Assembly: GCA_026770025.1 (NCBI GenBank)
Contig: JAMXDE010000011.1
Location: 1,178,001 to 1,242,000, forward strand
Length of the DNA stretch: 64,000 nt
DNA from: Craspedostauros australis
Lineage: Eukaryota > Bacillariophyta > Bacillariophyceae > Mastogloiales > Achnanthaceae
Direction of reading: 5' to 3'
Positions 11,853-20,493 of the stretch are shown in pieces; position 1 is the first letter of the stretch, and each line of letters starts with the position of its first letter. The notes under the pieces were generated by a model. The model had not been told where the DNA came from, did not search any database, and was given only the letters and a program-made list of their open reading frames with translations. The position numbers and the translations under genes are program-made.

Positions 11853-12925
11853 GTCGATGATGGTTGCTGTTGTTGCTGCTTCTGTTGCTGCTTCTGTTGC
11901 TGCTTCTGTTGCTGCTTCTGTTGCTGATGATACTGTTCCTTGTTGTTGTTGTCGTTGTCGTTGCTGTGGTTTTGTGTGCGATTATTGTGGCTTTTGGTGT
12001 GTGGTGGCTGTTGTGTGCGTTTCTGTGTCTCTGTGTCGTGGTTTGTGTCCCTTGGTCTGTGGAGATTCGGCTCTGCAAAAGTCGATGCGATGGGTTGTTG
12101 GTTTGTGGTTGGAATTTGGTGATCGTGGTTTTTATCGTGATTTATCGTGGTTGCACTCCGCGAGTTGAGAGGAAATTCCGTCTTCCCGTTGTGCAACGTG
12201 TTCGTGTTTGTTGAGCGTTTGGTGTGGCGGGAAGAAAGTATTTGTGGTCTGCCTTGTCGTCTCGCGCTGTGTTGGATGGTTTCCATCGCTTGCTTCAACG
12301 TCGCACACAAAATCGCACTCACAACGGGTACTGGGGCCGTTTTCTAACAATTCCATTTCATTCCATGCTGTTCTGTGTGAAGCTTGATTGGTGGACCATC
12401 ACTTCAACCACCCGTGTTCCATGAAATTATGCACGACAGGGAGAAACCTCACACAGCGTGAGCGAGGTTCCGAATGGCGCGTGATTGGGAATCTCGAAAC
12501 GCGGTGAAGAGCAGCCCTGCCGGTACCGTTACCACGTGCCCCACCCACACACGACGCGTTTGGGTGTCTGCGCTGATTGGCTCTTGTTCACCGTTATTCA
12601 CGACTGACACATCATCACATGGTCTCGCTCTGACGTCAACGAAGACGAAGGAATCCGTGCTCCGTTGGTTGGCAACGAACATTTGACACACATGAACGCA
12701 CGAACACCCAGCAACACATCACCATCAGTCATGGTGATGCTGCGCGAGATGCGTTGACAGATCCAGATCGTATCCAAATCATCCATCAGCACAACTCGCA
12801 CTGAGAGCTATTATACTTGTACCGCCCACCGGATCCAACAGATCCACCGAATCCAAGGAACAGCACCCAAATACATCAACATCAACATCAACAAACAAGC
12901 AAACAGACAGACAACGAAGACCACG
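11853..12925. other. intergenic with TGTTGCTGCTTC repeats, divergent promoter region
   Basis: This lies between the minus-strand gene at 11010-11852 and the plus-strand SOUL gene. Four perfect copies of the 12-bp unit TGTTGCTGCTTC occupy about 11871-11918; on the minus strand they read CAG/CAA/AAG and create a Gln/Lys-rich open frame (11690-12322) that looks like 5' leader rather than protein. The stretch just upstream of 12926 is rich in CATCAACATCAACAAACAAG and resembles an A-rich, unstructured leader. Confidence 0.45.
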
Positions 12926-13621
12926 ATGACTGTCGCTATGGGTTCCGTTGAACGCATCCTCTCCGGTTGGGTGGGGAAGGCATTCGCTGGTCTGCTCGCG
13001 GTCCTGTTCTCGGCGCGCTTCGGCACCGGGCTCTACGCCTGGAGGGTCGCCGAGAAGCTCGAGAAGCCCAAGTACAAAGTCCTGCAGCAGCTGCCGGGCG
13101 GCGTCGAACTGCGGCGGTACGAACCTTACATCGTGGCCGAGACCGAGGCATCCGGCATGAAGACGGCCACGAAGGAAGGATTCCGCAAGTGCGCGGGATA
13201 CATCTTTGGCAAGAACAAATCGCGCAGTTCGCCGGCATCCTTCTTCCGGACGCAGGAGGACAGTTCCGAGAAGATGGCCATGACGGCGCCCGTGCGCACG
13301 ATCGGCGGTGGTCGCAAGACGACGCTGTCCTTCGTGATGGGGGGCGATTACACGCTCAAGACCCTGCCGATCCCATCTGACAGGAAGGTCAAGCTGCGGA
13401 AAGTGGCGGCGCACACCCTCGCCGTGCGTTCGTTCGCGGGGCCACCGCCCAAGGAGGAGCGCATCAATGACGAAAAGCAGACCATTCAAAATGCTTTGAA
13501 CACGGTCGACCTCAAACCATCACGGGATGATACCCTGGTGTACGGATACCACGACCCAGTCGTCACACCGAACTTTCTGAGGCGCAATGAAGTTGCCATG
13601 ATCGTGGAGGGTTCGCCCTGA
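12926..13621 (+). CDS. SOUL-family haem-binding protein
   Basis: This is a 231-aa protein of the SOUL/HBP family, whose members bind haem or tetrapyrroles and occur in plastids, eyespots and cytosol of algae and plants. The signature is complete: YKVLQQLPGGVELRRYEPYI (about residues 51-70), the GFRKCAGYIFGKN block, MAMTAPVRTIG, SFVMGGDYTLKTLPIP, and AVRSFAG.PP near the end. The N-terminus has a hydrophobic stretch (GKAFAGLLAVLFSARFG, about residues 15-31), which could be a membrane anchor or signal peptide; no ASAFAP-type plastid motif follows it. The gene is intronless and converges on the copper-transporter gene. Confidence 0.9.
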   Translation: MTVAMGSVERILSGWVGKAFAGLLAVLFSARFGTGLYAWRVAEKLEKPKYKVLQQLPGGVELRRYEPYIVAETEASGMKTATKEGFRKCAGYIFGKNKSRSSPASFFRTQEDSSEKMAMTAPVRTIGGGRKTTLSFVMGGDYTLKTLPIPSDRKVKLRKVAAHTLAVRSFAGPPPKEERINDEKQTIQNALNTVDLKPSRDDTLVYGYHDPVVTPNFLRRNEVAMIVEGSP

Positions 13622-13963
13622 GAGTCGTAGAGCGCAGTGGAGCAGAGCAGAGTAGAGTATTCTATTGATGGCAGCCAACACCTACGAGCACGATTAGTCT
13701 CCAAGTCGATTGCAAATGTGACAGGATGACAACGAGAATTCAAGCAGAGCACTCTAGCGCAATACAAGTACGAGTACGCTGAGATCCACTTTCTACTCAT
13801 GCAAATGGAGACTACTATCGTGATATTCCAGCTGTTAGTGACGTTGCATGATATTATACAATATTGTATGATCGCCGCCGGCGCATGCATACTCGTACGA
13901 TTGACCAATAAAACTGCTATGTAGGGTGCGTATGCAGAGAGACCATCTCTTCCCAATCTGTCC
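13622..13963. other. intergenic between convergent 3' ends
   Basis: This holds the 3' flanks of the SOUL and Ctr genes. It contains AGTAGAGTATTCTATT at 13651-13666, ACGAGTACG near 13770 and the 14-bp palindrome ATACAATATTGTAT at 13856-13869. No gene was seen. Confidence 0.4.
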
Positions 13964-15784
13964 CTATCGTCTGCGCAGAGTGGACGATTGTTCGAGCAAC
14001 GGTTCTTCCTCCGGCGGCGATTGTCCCGGCGAGGCCAGGGCATCGTCTGGCTGACGTGATGGCGACGTTGATGAAGCTGAGAGTGCATGCGACTGGTTGG
14101 GTGTATCGAAGGGCTTGTGCGCTCCGTTCTTGCTAAAGATCACGTTGCCGACCATCAATCCAATTACCAGCGCCGCGAACATCTCGTAGGAGAACATCAT
14201 GGCGATGATCATGATCAGGTATCCCAACCATTGGTTGATGCCGTAAGATAGGGCAAGGACCAGACGTCGCGCCTTTTTACCCGTCGGCGTGGTGGGTCGC
14301 CATTGCGTGCGCAATGGCATTTGCAACGACGAGAACCACTCCGTGAGAATGGCAATGAGGAATGTGTAGAGCACAGCACCGCGGAAGGAAGATGCGTCCT
14401 TCAGTTTCCAGCCGGGCGTCAAGTAATTGAGACAGTGTGGCTTGTCTTTCTCCTCTTCCTGACCCCTCCACAAGGTCGATTGGAAGCCGGTCATGGACAT
14501 CGTCATGAACATCCCCTTGCAGAAGTCGTTGCCCATATCCATCCCCATCTCTGTTCCACTTCCTGTTGGTGACGAGGATAGCTTTAGTTGACTGCTACCG
14601 CTGGCGGAGATGGAGTGCATCTTCATCCGGATGCGGTTGGAAGAATTGACGACTGCTTCTCCCACATGTGCTTCCCACTTGTTGTAGTCATGAACGATCC
14701 AAACTGTTGACAGCGGTGTTGTTGACACTGATGCCGATTCGGTGAGAGATCGCTGTTGGCTCGCATGCTCATCATGGTGGTGATTATGGTCGTGGTGGGC
14801 ACGGGCATGGGCATGGGCATCGTGCTCATCATTGACATTTGCGTTGCTGTCGTGGAGGTAATTGCTCTTCAACTCCATGACGAAGAACCCACGCGTGGCG
14901 GATTCATGATGACGATGACCGGCAACCGATTTCGAAGAACGAGCGCCGTCGTTCATGAATTTCCACAACGATGATCCAGTTACGTCGGCAGAAGTAACGT
15001 TCATCGCAATCTCAGTTCCGGGACTGCCGCTGCTGCCATTGTCTGAATATGAATGTTGCCTGGTGCTTCCGCACTTGCCAAACGCCAACGCAAGGTCTGG
15101 GTGCAAAGGAACGAAGACGTCGCGGGCATGCTGATTCCATGTCATCTTGCCTGTGGAACTTTCGGTCAGCGCATCCGTCAAATGGCCGATGACAGCCTCA
15201 GCCATACCATCCACCGCTTGTCCGCCATGTATCGTCGAAGGAATGCACAGCTCTTCATGCGGAAGACTTGGCATGTTTGCATGAGGATCTGCATCGTTGT
15301 GATTGTGGTTGTGATGGTTACTGTGGATGTCAAGATGGTGAGAATGACTCTCATGGAGATTGGGGATGTCTATGATTTTCCAACCAGCGCTGGATCGCCC
15401 TTTGGTCCCATGCTGGGACGATGGAGTCTCATCGGATGATTTCAACCGGTAGAACCCTTTCGACCTGAGCTCGTGGGCAATCAATTCAATCCCTCCTTGA
15501 TGGCCATGATGACCATGACGACCATTGTGGCTGTGACCATCGCCATGTCCATGAGTTGCAGAGGCAGACGCTGGCAGCCATTCCGCGGGTTGGTTGGTGG
15601 ACAGCAGCAAAGCTCCCGAAAAGAAAGCGAGCATGGCGAAGATGGCGATTGCCTGGCGTCCCTGCTTCTTGTTCCTCTGTCTTGTGTCGATCAACGTGCG
15701 TGATCTGTTGCGCTGGCTGAGGCAGATGTCACTTGCGCTCGTATTTGATGTCTTCGATACAGCCTCAGATGTCATGCGTGGCAT
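13964..15784 (-). CDS. Ctr-family high-affinity copper transporter
   Basis: The protein has 606 aa, far longer than typical Ctr proteins (150-450 aa). Ctr proteins form trimeric channels importing Cu(I) across the plasma or an internal membrane. The C-terminal core fits: Met-rich GMFMTMSMTGF before helix 1, helix 1 FRGAVLYTFLIAILTEWF, helix 2 with the copper-selecting MxxxM motif (MIIAM), and helix 3 with the packing motif GxxxG (GLMVG). The N-terminus has a hydrophobic signal/anchor (AIFAMLAFFSGALLLS, about residues 49-64) followed by roughly 350 residues with many His clusters (HGHGDGHSHNGRHGHHGH, HHLDIHSNHHNHNHN, HDAHAHARAHHDHNHHHDEH). These probably form an extracytosolic metal-scavenging domain. 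The intervening ectodomain (residues 170-400) matches nothing I know. Confidence 0.88.
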   Translation of the reverse strand: MPRMTSEAVSKTSNTSASDICLSQRNRSRTLIDTRQRNKKQGRQAIAIFAMLAFFSGALLLSTNQPAEWLPASASATHGHGDGHSHNGRHGHHGHQGGIELIAHELRSKGFYRLKSSDETPSSQHGTKGRSSAGWKIIDIPNLHESHSHHLDIHSNHHNHNHNDADPHANMPSLPHEELCIPSTIHGGQAVDGMAEAVIGHLTDALTESSTGKMTWNQHARDVFVPLHPDLALAFGKCGSTRQHSYSDNGSSGSPGTEIAMNVTSADVTGSSLWKFMNDGARSSKSVAGHRHHESATRGFFVMELKSNYLHDSNANVNDEHDAHAHARAHHDHNHHHDEHASQQRSLTESASVSTTPLSTVWIVHDYNKWEAHVGEAVVNSSNRIRMKMHSISASGSSQLKLSSSPTGSGTEMGMDMGNDFCKGMFMTMSMTGFQSTLWRGQEEEKDKPHCLNYLTPGWKLKDASSFRGAVLYTFLIAILTEWFSSLQMPLRTQWRPTTPTGKKARRLVLALSYGINQWLGYLIMIIAMMFSYEMFAALVIGLMVGNVIFSKNGAHKPFDTPNQSHALSASSTSPSRQPDDALASPGQSPPEEEPLLEQSSTLRRR

Positions 15785-16271
15785 CCTCTACGCGTATCAG
15801 AGCAGCAACGACGACGACGACGAAGCGTTGGCTTGTGTGGTGGGACGAGCGGGGTACTCGTACAGAGAGGGCAGAGAGGAGGTTCTGCATGTGTCAGTTT
15901 CCCGAACGATGTCGACGACTTTCTCGCGGCCTCGATTTTGTTTTGTTGTGTGTTTCTCTTTGTGCTGTTTTCGCGCAATTCCCAATCTTGGATACGGATG
16001 TGGTAGCAGACCTCGTATCTGCAACATCATGGTGTACCACTACATCTAATACTTGCGCTTGTAGGCAAGTCCATCCATGCTTGAGAGTCGAATATAGAAT
16101 AGTATGACATCATATAATAGAATACTATATTGCTTGGAATGTTCTCTAAGGAAAGAAGATGCTCGTATCACTCGTCTGGCGCTATTTTATTTCTCTGTAC
16201 GACTATTCGTGACATGGTAGTATGTCGTCCATACCATGCATCGAAGGAGAGCGCTGATCTCATTGGCGTGC
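15785..16271. other. intergenic: Ctr upstream region and downstream flank of the next gene
   Basis: This lies head-to-tail between two minus-strand genes. The right part (about 16089-16135) is AT-rich with GAATATAGAATAGTATG and GAATACTATATTG, resembling other gene ends in the window. No gene was seen. Confidence 0.4.
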
Positions 16272-18317
16272 CTAGCCAACCATGCGCACTCTCTTCCCTT
16301 GCTTTCGTGGTAGGCGTTGGCGATGATTGAGGTAAGTGCGCAGAGATTGGCCTGAGGGTGCCCACGGAGTTCGTCCCTCGCTCTTGTACCGGCGGCCCAA
16401 CTTGCCACCCGCGGAATTCTTGGCCGCATCACGCATCGCTTCGGCGTCGAACTCAAGATCGTCATCGAAGCCACAGTCGGGTCCAAAGCTTTCGTAGCCA
16501 ACGGACATGATGGATGCGTCGGATCTGCCAGCACCGGCAGAGTTGCCGCCTTTCACCTTGCTTGGGATCGTCTTCATGTCTTCCTCAATCGCGGATGAAA
16601 CGGAAATGACATCGGGATGCTCCACCTTGACGGCGGAAATATAGGATGATGTGTCCGATTCGTGGTCTGAAATTGCTGGCGCCTTCTTCCTGCTCAGCAG
16701 CGCATCGCGGTACGAGAATGGCTTTGGCGTTGCTGGCGCTGCGGCAGTGCTGGGCGGAGCTTGTTCCATCTGTCCGATACCTTGATCATCTGGCACGATA
16801 TCGATGTCCTGCGTGTGGTTGGATCGCATCGATGCTGGCTTGGAAACGATGCTGGCATCACATGTTGCGCTCATGCCATCAATTTGCCACGAGCTGGTGT
16901 TCGAAATGCCTGTCATGGCCGATGCGTCGGCCCAGCTGTCGTCAACAGATACCACGCTGTAACTGTCCGAAACGGATGCTTGAAGCTGGCTGAGACGCTC
17001 GTTGTTGGTAGATGCGGCTCGAGGTGTCGCTGTCTGAGTGGATTGCTCGTCGTCTTGGATGATCTCCATGTCGAAGAATTCAGACACGATCGCATTGTGA
17101 TCGTCGAAGAATTCCAAAACGAAGTCGCTATCGCTGTCGTCATCACCATCGCCAGCATCCATGGCGTTGACTGAATCCTGGGTCGACAGCTCGATGGCTT
17201 CTTCAAGTTCTTTCGCTTCAATCTCATCCACGAGGGCCTGGATCTCGTCGGCATGATCTCCCCCGTTGATGAATGTGGCTGTGGCGCTGTCGACCTCGTC
17301 AAGCAAGGTTCGGTCTGCTCTGCTGTCTGCGGCAAAGGTCTCGGATTCGAGGTGGTGCGAATGACCAACCTGATCGCCACCATCGTAATTCTCATAACGG
17401 TCCTCATCATAATCCTCCTCGTCCATCTCATCCAGATCGTACATCTCGTACCCGCAAGCGTGAGAATAGTGAAAGCTATCATCGAAGACCAGCTGTGGCC
17501 TCTTCTTTCTCTGCTTCTTCATGGAAGTAGAGGTGTGCTTGCTGTTGGGGAGGCAGTAGGACTGAAAGACGGAAGGAATTGCGAAGGGCCCCGTGAAGCC
17601 GATGATATCCTTGAGAGAGTAGCGGTTCTTGATGAAGATGTTGCGGATCTCCTGGTTCAACCCGGATAGGACGCAGAGGTGGAGCTGCTCTTCGTCGAAC
17701 TGGCTTGCGCCGCGGAAGTCGAGACGAAGCAGCCATTCCAGGAAGGTTCTTTTTCCGGATTGGAACATCATGCTGACTCCCTTGGATGAGTGGCGGCACA
17801 GACGGGCGGCGACCAAGAGGGCGAGGTATGCCTTGACGCTGCGTTGTTGGCCGCAGAGGGACGCGTAGTAGATCGCAGTTCGATTCTCGAGGTCCGGAGT
17901 GAAGAGGATTCGCACGCGAGTTCGAAAGTGAGCATATGACTGATCGAGCAAACCGAGTCGGGTGATGAACGTCTGTAAAGGGAGACTAATCCCTTCCGTA
18001 TTGTGCTGGATCGACTCCAGCGTTTCATTTGCAAGCTGCAGATTGCCAGTCTTGCTCGCAATTCTGAGATCCACCATCTTGGGATGGAACTTGAGGATGC
18101 GGAACATCTCGTTCTGCGCCCTGACGTTGCCGTACGGGCGCGAACTTGCCGTCTTCTTCTTCCCCTTTGGTGTTCTGCGGACTCCGATCGTCCCTTTCCT
18201 GTACTTTGTGAACCTGGTTCTGAACTCATCCTTCGGAACCAGCACGTGTGGCTTTGGGCGGAAGACGACGACGCCGTTCACGGCATATCCGAGTTTGCCT
18301 TGTGGAACCTTCACCAT
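16272..18317 (-). CDS. ankyrin-like protein with ubiquitin-interacting motif
   Basis: This intronless gene encodes 681 aa of unknown function. The N-terminal 300 residues are basic and structured. They include NRTAIYYASLCGQQRSVKAY (about residues 148-167), which resembles an ankyrin repeat, next to helical segments that may be degenerate repeats. A strongly acidic, Tyr-containing block (YDLDEMDEEDYDEDRYENYD) follows near residues 295-315. LEEAIELSTQD near residue 378 fits the ubiquitin-interacting motif (acidic, Leu, Ala-Ile, Ser). The rest is acidic and Ser-rich, with a basic end (RQRLPRKQGKRVRMVG). The combination suggests a ubiquitin-binding adaptor, but that is inference from one short motif. 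A run of decamers lies in its putative leader. Confidence 0.75.
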   Translation of the reverse strand: MVKVPQGKLGYAVNGVVVFRPKPHVLVPKDEFRTRFTKYRKGTIGVRRTPKGKKKTASSRPYGNVRAQNEMFRILKFHPKMVDLRIASKTGNLQLANETLESIQHNTEGISLPLQTFITRLGLLDQSYAHFRTRVRILFTPDLENRTAIYYASLCGQQRSVKAYLALLVAARLCRHSSKGVSMMFQSGKRTFLEWLLRLDFRGASQFDEEQLHLCVLSGLNQEIRNIFIKNRYSLKDIIGFTGPFAIPSVFQSYCLPNSKHTSTSMKKQRKKRPQLVFDDSFHYSHACGYEMYDLDEMDEEDYDEDRYENYDGGDQVGHSHHLESETFAADSRADRTLLDEVDSATATFINGGDHADEIQALVDEIEAKELEEAIELSTQDSVNAMDAGDGDDDSDSDFVLEFFDDHNAIVSEFFDMEIIQDDEQSTQTATPRAASTNNERLSQLQASVSDSYSVVSVDDSWADASAMTGISNTSSWQIDGMSATCDASIVSKPASMRSNHTQDIDIVPDDQGIGQMEQAPPSTAAAPATPKPFSYRDALLSRKKAPAISDHESDTSSYISAVKVEHPDVISVSSAIEEDMKTIPSKVKGGNSAGAGRSDASIMSVGYESFGPDCGFDDDLEFDAEAMRDAAKNSAGGKLGRRYKSEGRTPWAPSGQSLRTYLNHRQRLPRKQGKRVRMVG

Positions 18318-19198
18318 CCTTGATCTCTGTTTCTCTTCTTGTGTCTCTTGTTGTCAGTGTGTGTTGTTGCGATGCGTTGGGGCAGTTGTCTTTGAGCTTC
18401 TTGTTGTTGGTTGTTGTTGGTTGTTGTTGGTTGTTGTTGGTTGTTGTTGGTTGTTGTTGGTTGCTGTTGGTTGCTGTTGGTTGCTGTTCGTGCGTTTGAT
18501 GGGTGATCGCAGTTCTCGGAGAGACTGCTTTTATGAGGAGAGGAGAGACAAGAGAGGTGGAGGCGGAGTCAATGCAGCCATGATGATGACAAGCACCAAC
18601 AGCATCAACAACCACAGAACGACAGAACAAGAGAGAGCACCCACAGCGCAGAACATTGAATGCTTCCACGACAGAGGTCGCACAGCAACACCGTTTCTCG
18701 TGATCAATCTCGCACGCAGTTCTGAAATCTTCCCTCTGCCAAGTTGTCTTTGTTCGTGATTCTGTGCACGTTTGAAATCACGTTTGGAAATGAGTCGTGA
18801 AGAATCTTTTCCCAAACGTGCACCACATTCTCTGACAAATCAACTTCGGAATTGTTGTATCACCATTCAGGGTACTTGGTTAGGCGTAAGTTACGTCATG
18901 AAACGACAACGATTCAATCAACTTCGACGCACACCAATCAACTTCGTTTCCGCCGAACAAGATGCGCTTTTTGCGCTTCTCCAGCCGCTGAACGCGAATA
19001 GTTGTACGGTTGTGGTGATCCACAACGCGGCATTGCTGATGCTTGGTATCGTCGTACCACAGAACAACAACCTCCGAGCTCATGAATCCAGCAAGGATAC
19101 CCACACACTGCAGAGAGTAAAAGGAGAAAATACAGAGACAACGAGAGTGAGAGGGTGAGAGAGCAAACGAGACAACGAGACAACAAGCGACGTCAGGA
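18318..19198. other. shared upstream region of two divergent genes
   Basis: About 880 bp separates the UIM-protein start (minus) from the methyltransferase start (plus) and presumably works as a bidirectional promoter. It holds the decamer array at 18401-18490. The remainder is mixed sequence with GAGA/AGAGAG-rich leader just upstream of 19199. No gene was seen. Confidence 0.45.
18401..18490. repeat. nine-unit 10-bp tandem repeat TTGTTGTTGG
   Basis: Six exact TTGTTGTTGG units are followed by two TTGCTGTTGG and one TTGCTGTTCG, with no length change. On the minus strand, the sense of the neighbouring gene, it reads CCAACAACAA repeatedly and starts 84 nt upstream of that gene's ATG, so it probably lies in the 5' leader. 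Confidence 0.95.
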
Positions 19199-19996
19199 AT
19201 GGAGGAACAGGCACAATGCGCCACCATTGAGGGCCAGTCAGAGCTGCCACCGGCAACTGCGTGGTCGACAGAAGAGCGCATCAACGAAGATGGATCTGAG
19301 GAGAGGAAACGGCAAGACGTGAAGAACACCGACTTCGCCCAACAGGACTACTGGGAGGAGCGATTCACGGAGGAAGAGAGCTACGAATGGCTGCTTTCAT
19401 TCCAGGAGCTGCGGAGCTTTCTGGAGCCGTACCTTGTCAAGACCAATCGGCTGCTGCTGGTGGGTTGCGGGAATTCCGACTTCTCCGCCGACCTATACGA
19501 CGCTGGGTTCCAAAACATCGTGAACATCGACTTCTCGGAAACCGTCATCGACAGGATGCGGGAGAAGAATGTGCAACGCACGGGGATGGAGTGGACTGTG
19601 ATGGACATGACGGACATGGTCGACTTCCAAGACGGCTCGTTCGATGCCGTGGTTGACAAGGCCGCCATGGATGCGTTTATGACGGAGGAGGGTGACGTTT
19701 GGAATCCGGACGAAGCCGTGGTTGCCAAAGCCAGATCGATGTGCCAGCACATTCGGAGGATCGTGAAACCCGGCGGGTACCATCTGCAGATTTCCTTCCA
19801 GCAGCCGCACTTTCGGAAGAAGTACCTTCTTGGTTGGCACGGCGGTGACGATAGTTTGGCCCGCAAGGAAGATCACAGCGATGAGTTCGGCTGGTCGTTC
19901 GAAACGCAATCAATACAGACATCGGAGGGGTGCTTTCATCATTTCATGTACGTCATGAAGGTACAGGATTTGGTCGATGAGCCGCTACATCCATAG
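19199..19996 (+). CDS. class I SAM methyltransferase, eEF1A-lysine-methyltransferase-like
   Basis: This intronless gene encodes 265 aa. The layout matches the METTL13/EEF1AKMT4 group, which methylate lysines of translation factor eEF1A using S-adenosylmethionine. Seen in order: QDYWEERFTEEESYEWLLSF (the YW..R....YDW entry motif, about residues 49-68), motif I LLLVGCGNSDFSADLYDAG (about 87-105), NIDFSETVIDRM (motif II, acidic end of strand 2), WTVMDMTDM, then FDAVVDKAAMDAFM (post-motif block with D.....LDA-like spacing), VKPGGYHLQISFQQPHFRKKY, and a final substrate-side strand. Length suits a single-domain enzyme of this group. The substrate is inferred from the family and is not proven. Confidence 0.85.
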   Translation: MEEQAQCATIEGQSELPPATAWSTEERINEDGSEERKRQDVKNTDFAQQDYWEERFTEEESYEWLLSFQELRSFLEPYLVKTNRLLLVGCGNSDFSADLYDAGFQNIVNIDFSETVIDRMREKNVQRTGMEWTVMDMTDMVDFQDGSFDAVVDKAAMDAFMTEEGDVWNPDEAVVAKARSMCQHIRRIVKPGGYHLQISFQQPHFRKKYLLGWHGGDDSLARKEDHSDEFGWSFETQSIQTSEGCFHHFMYVMKVQDLVDEPLHP

Positions 19997-20493
19997 AGCA
20001 GAGAATGAGATGGGATTTTTTGATGCCAGTCCGAGCATCATGCAATGTTCAATATTCCATACTGTAGTCGTATGCTGGTGGTGCTGCGAATGCTTGGCAG
20101 CTTCGGTGGGATGGCCTGTACCCCACGAGAAGACATGCGGTTGTGTTGTGATGCGATGTGATGACCTCCGCTGCGGTAAAAAGTGGCAACTATTTCACGG
20201 GAATAACTGTTCGTGTTTCGACCGCATGGACCTTACGTTCAGTTCGCGCCAAAAAATGCGAACAGAATGAAAATCGCCAGAACTCACAACACGCGCGGCC
20301 ATCCTGTTGTCACGGTTTTTCCGTCTTGGATTGTTGCTTCTCGCCAAACGTTCACACACACAATAATTGAGGACGAGCGTGTTATGGCACGACGAGCGCA
20401 GGTGTGTATCTCATCGTTTCTCGTTGAACAAACAACATCGCCACTGAATTCCGCACAGCCAGTGAGGAACGCCAACAAAAGACGAACTCGGCC
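19997..20493. other. intergenic between tandem plus-strand genes
   Basis: This holds the 3' flank of the methyltransferase (CAATATTCCATACTGTAGTCG at about 20047-20067) and the upstream region of the Timeless gene. No coding evidence was found. Confidence 0.4.

Noticed and set aside
11690-12322. Gln/Lys-rich 210-codon minus-strand frame
   Set aside because: Its composition comes from the 12-bp tandem repeat; it overlaps the better-supported gene at 11010-11852 in another frame.
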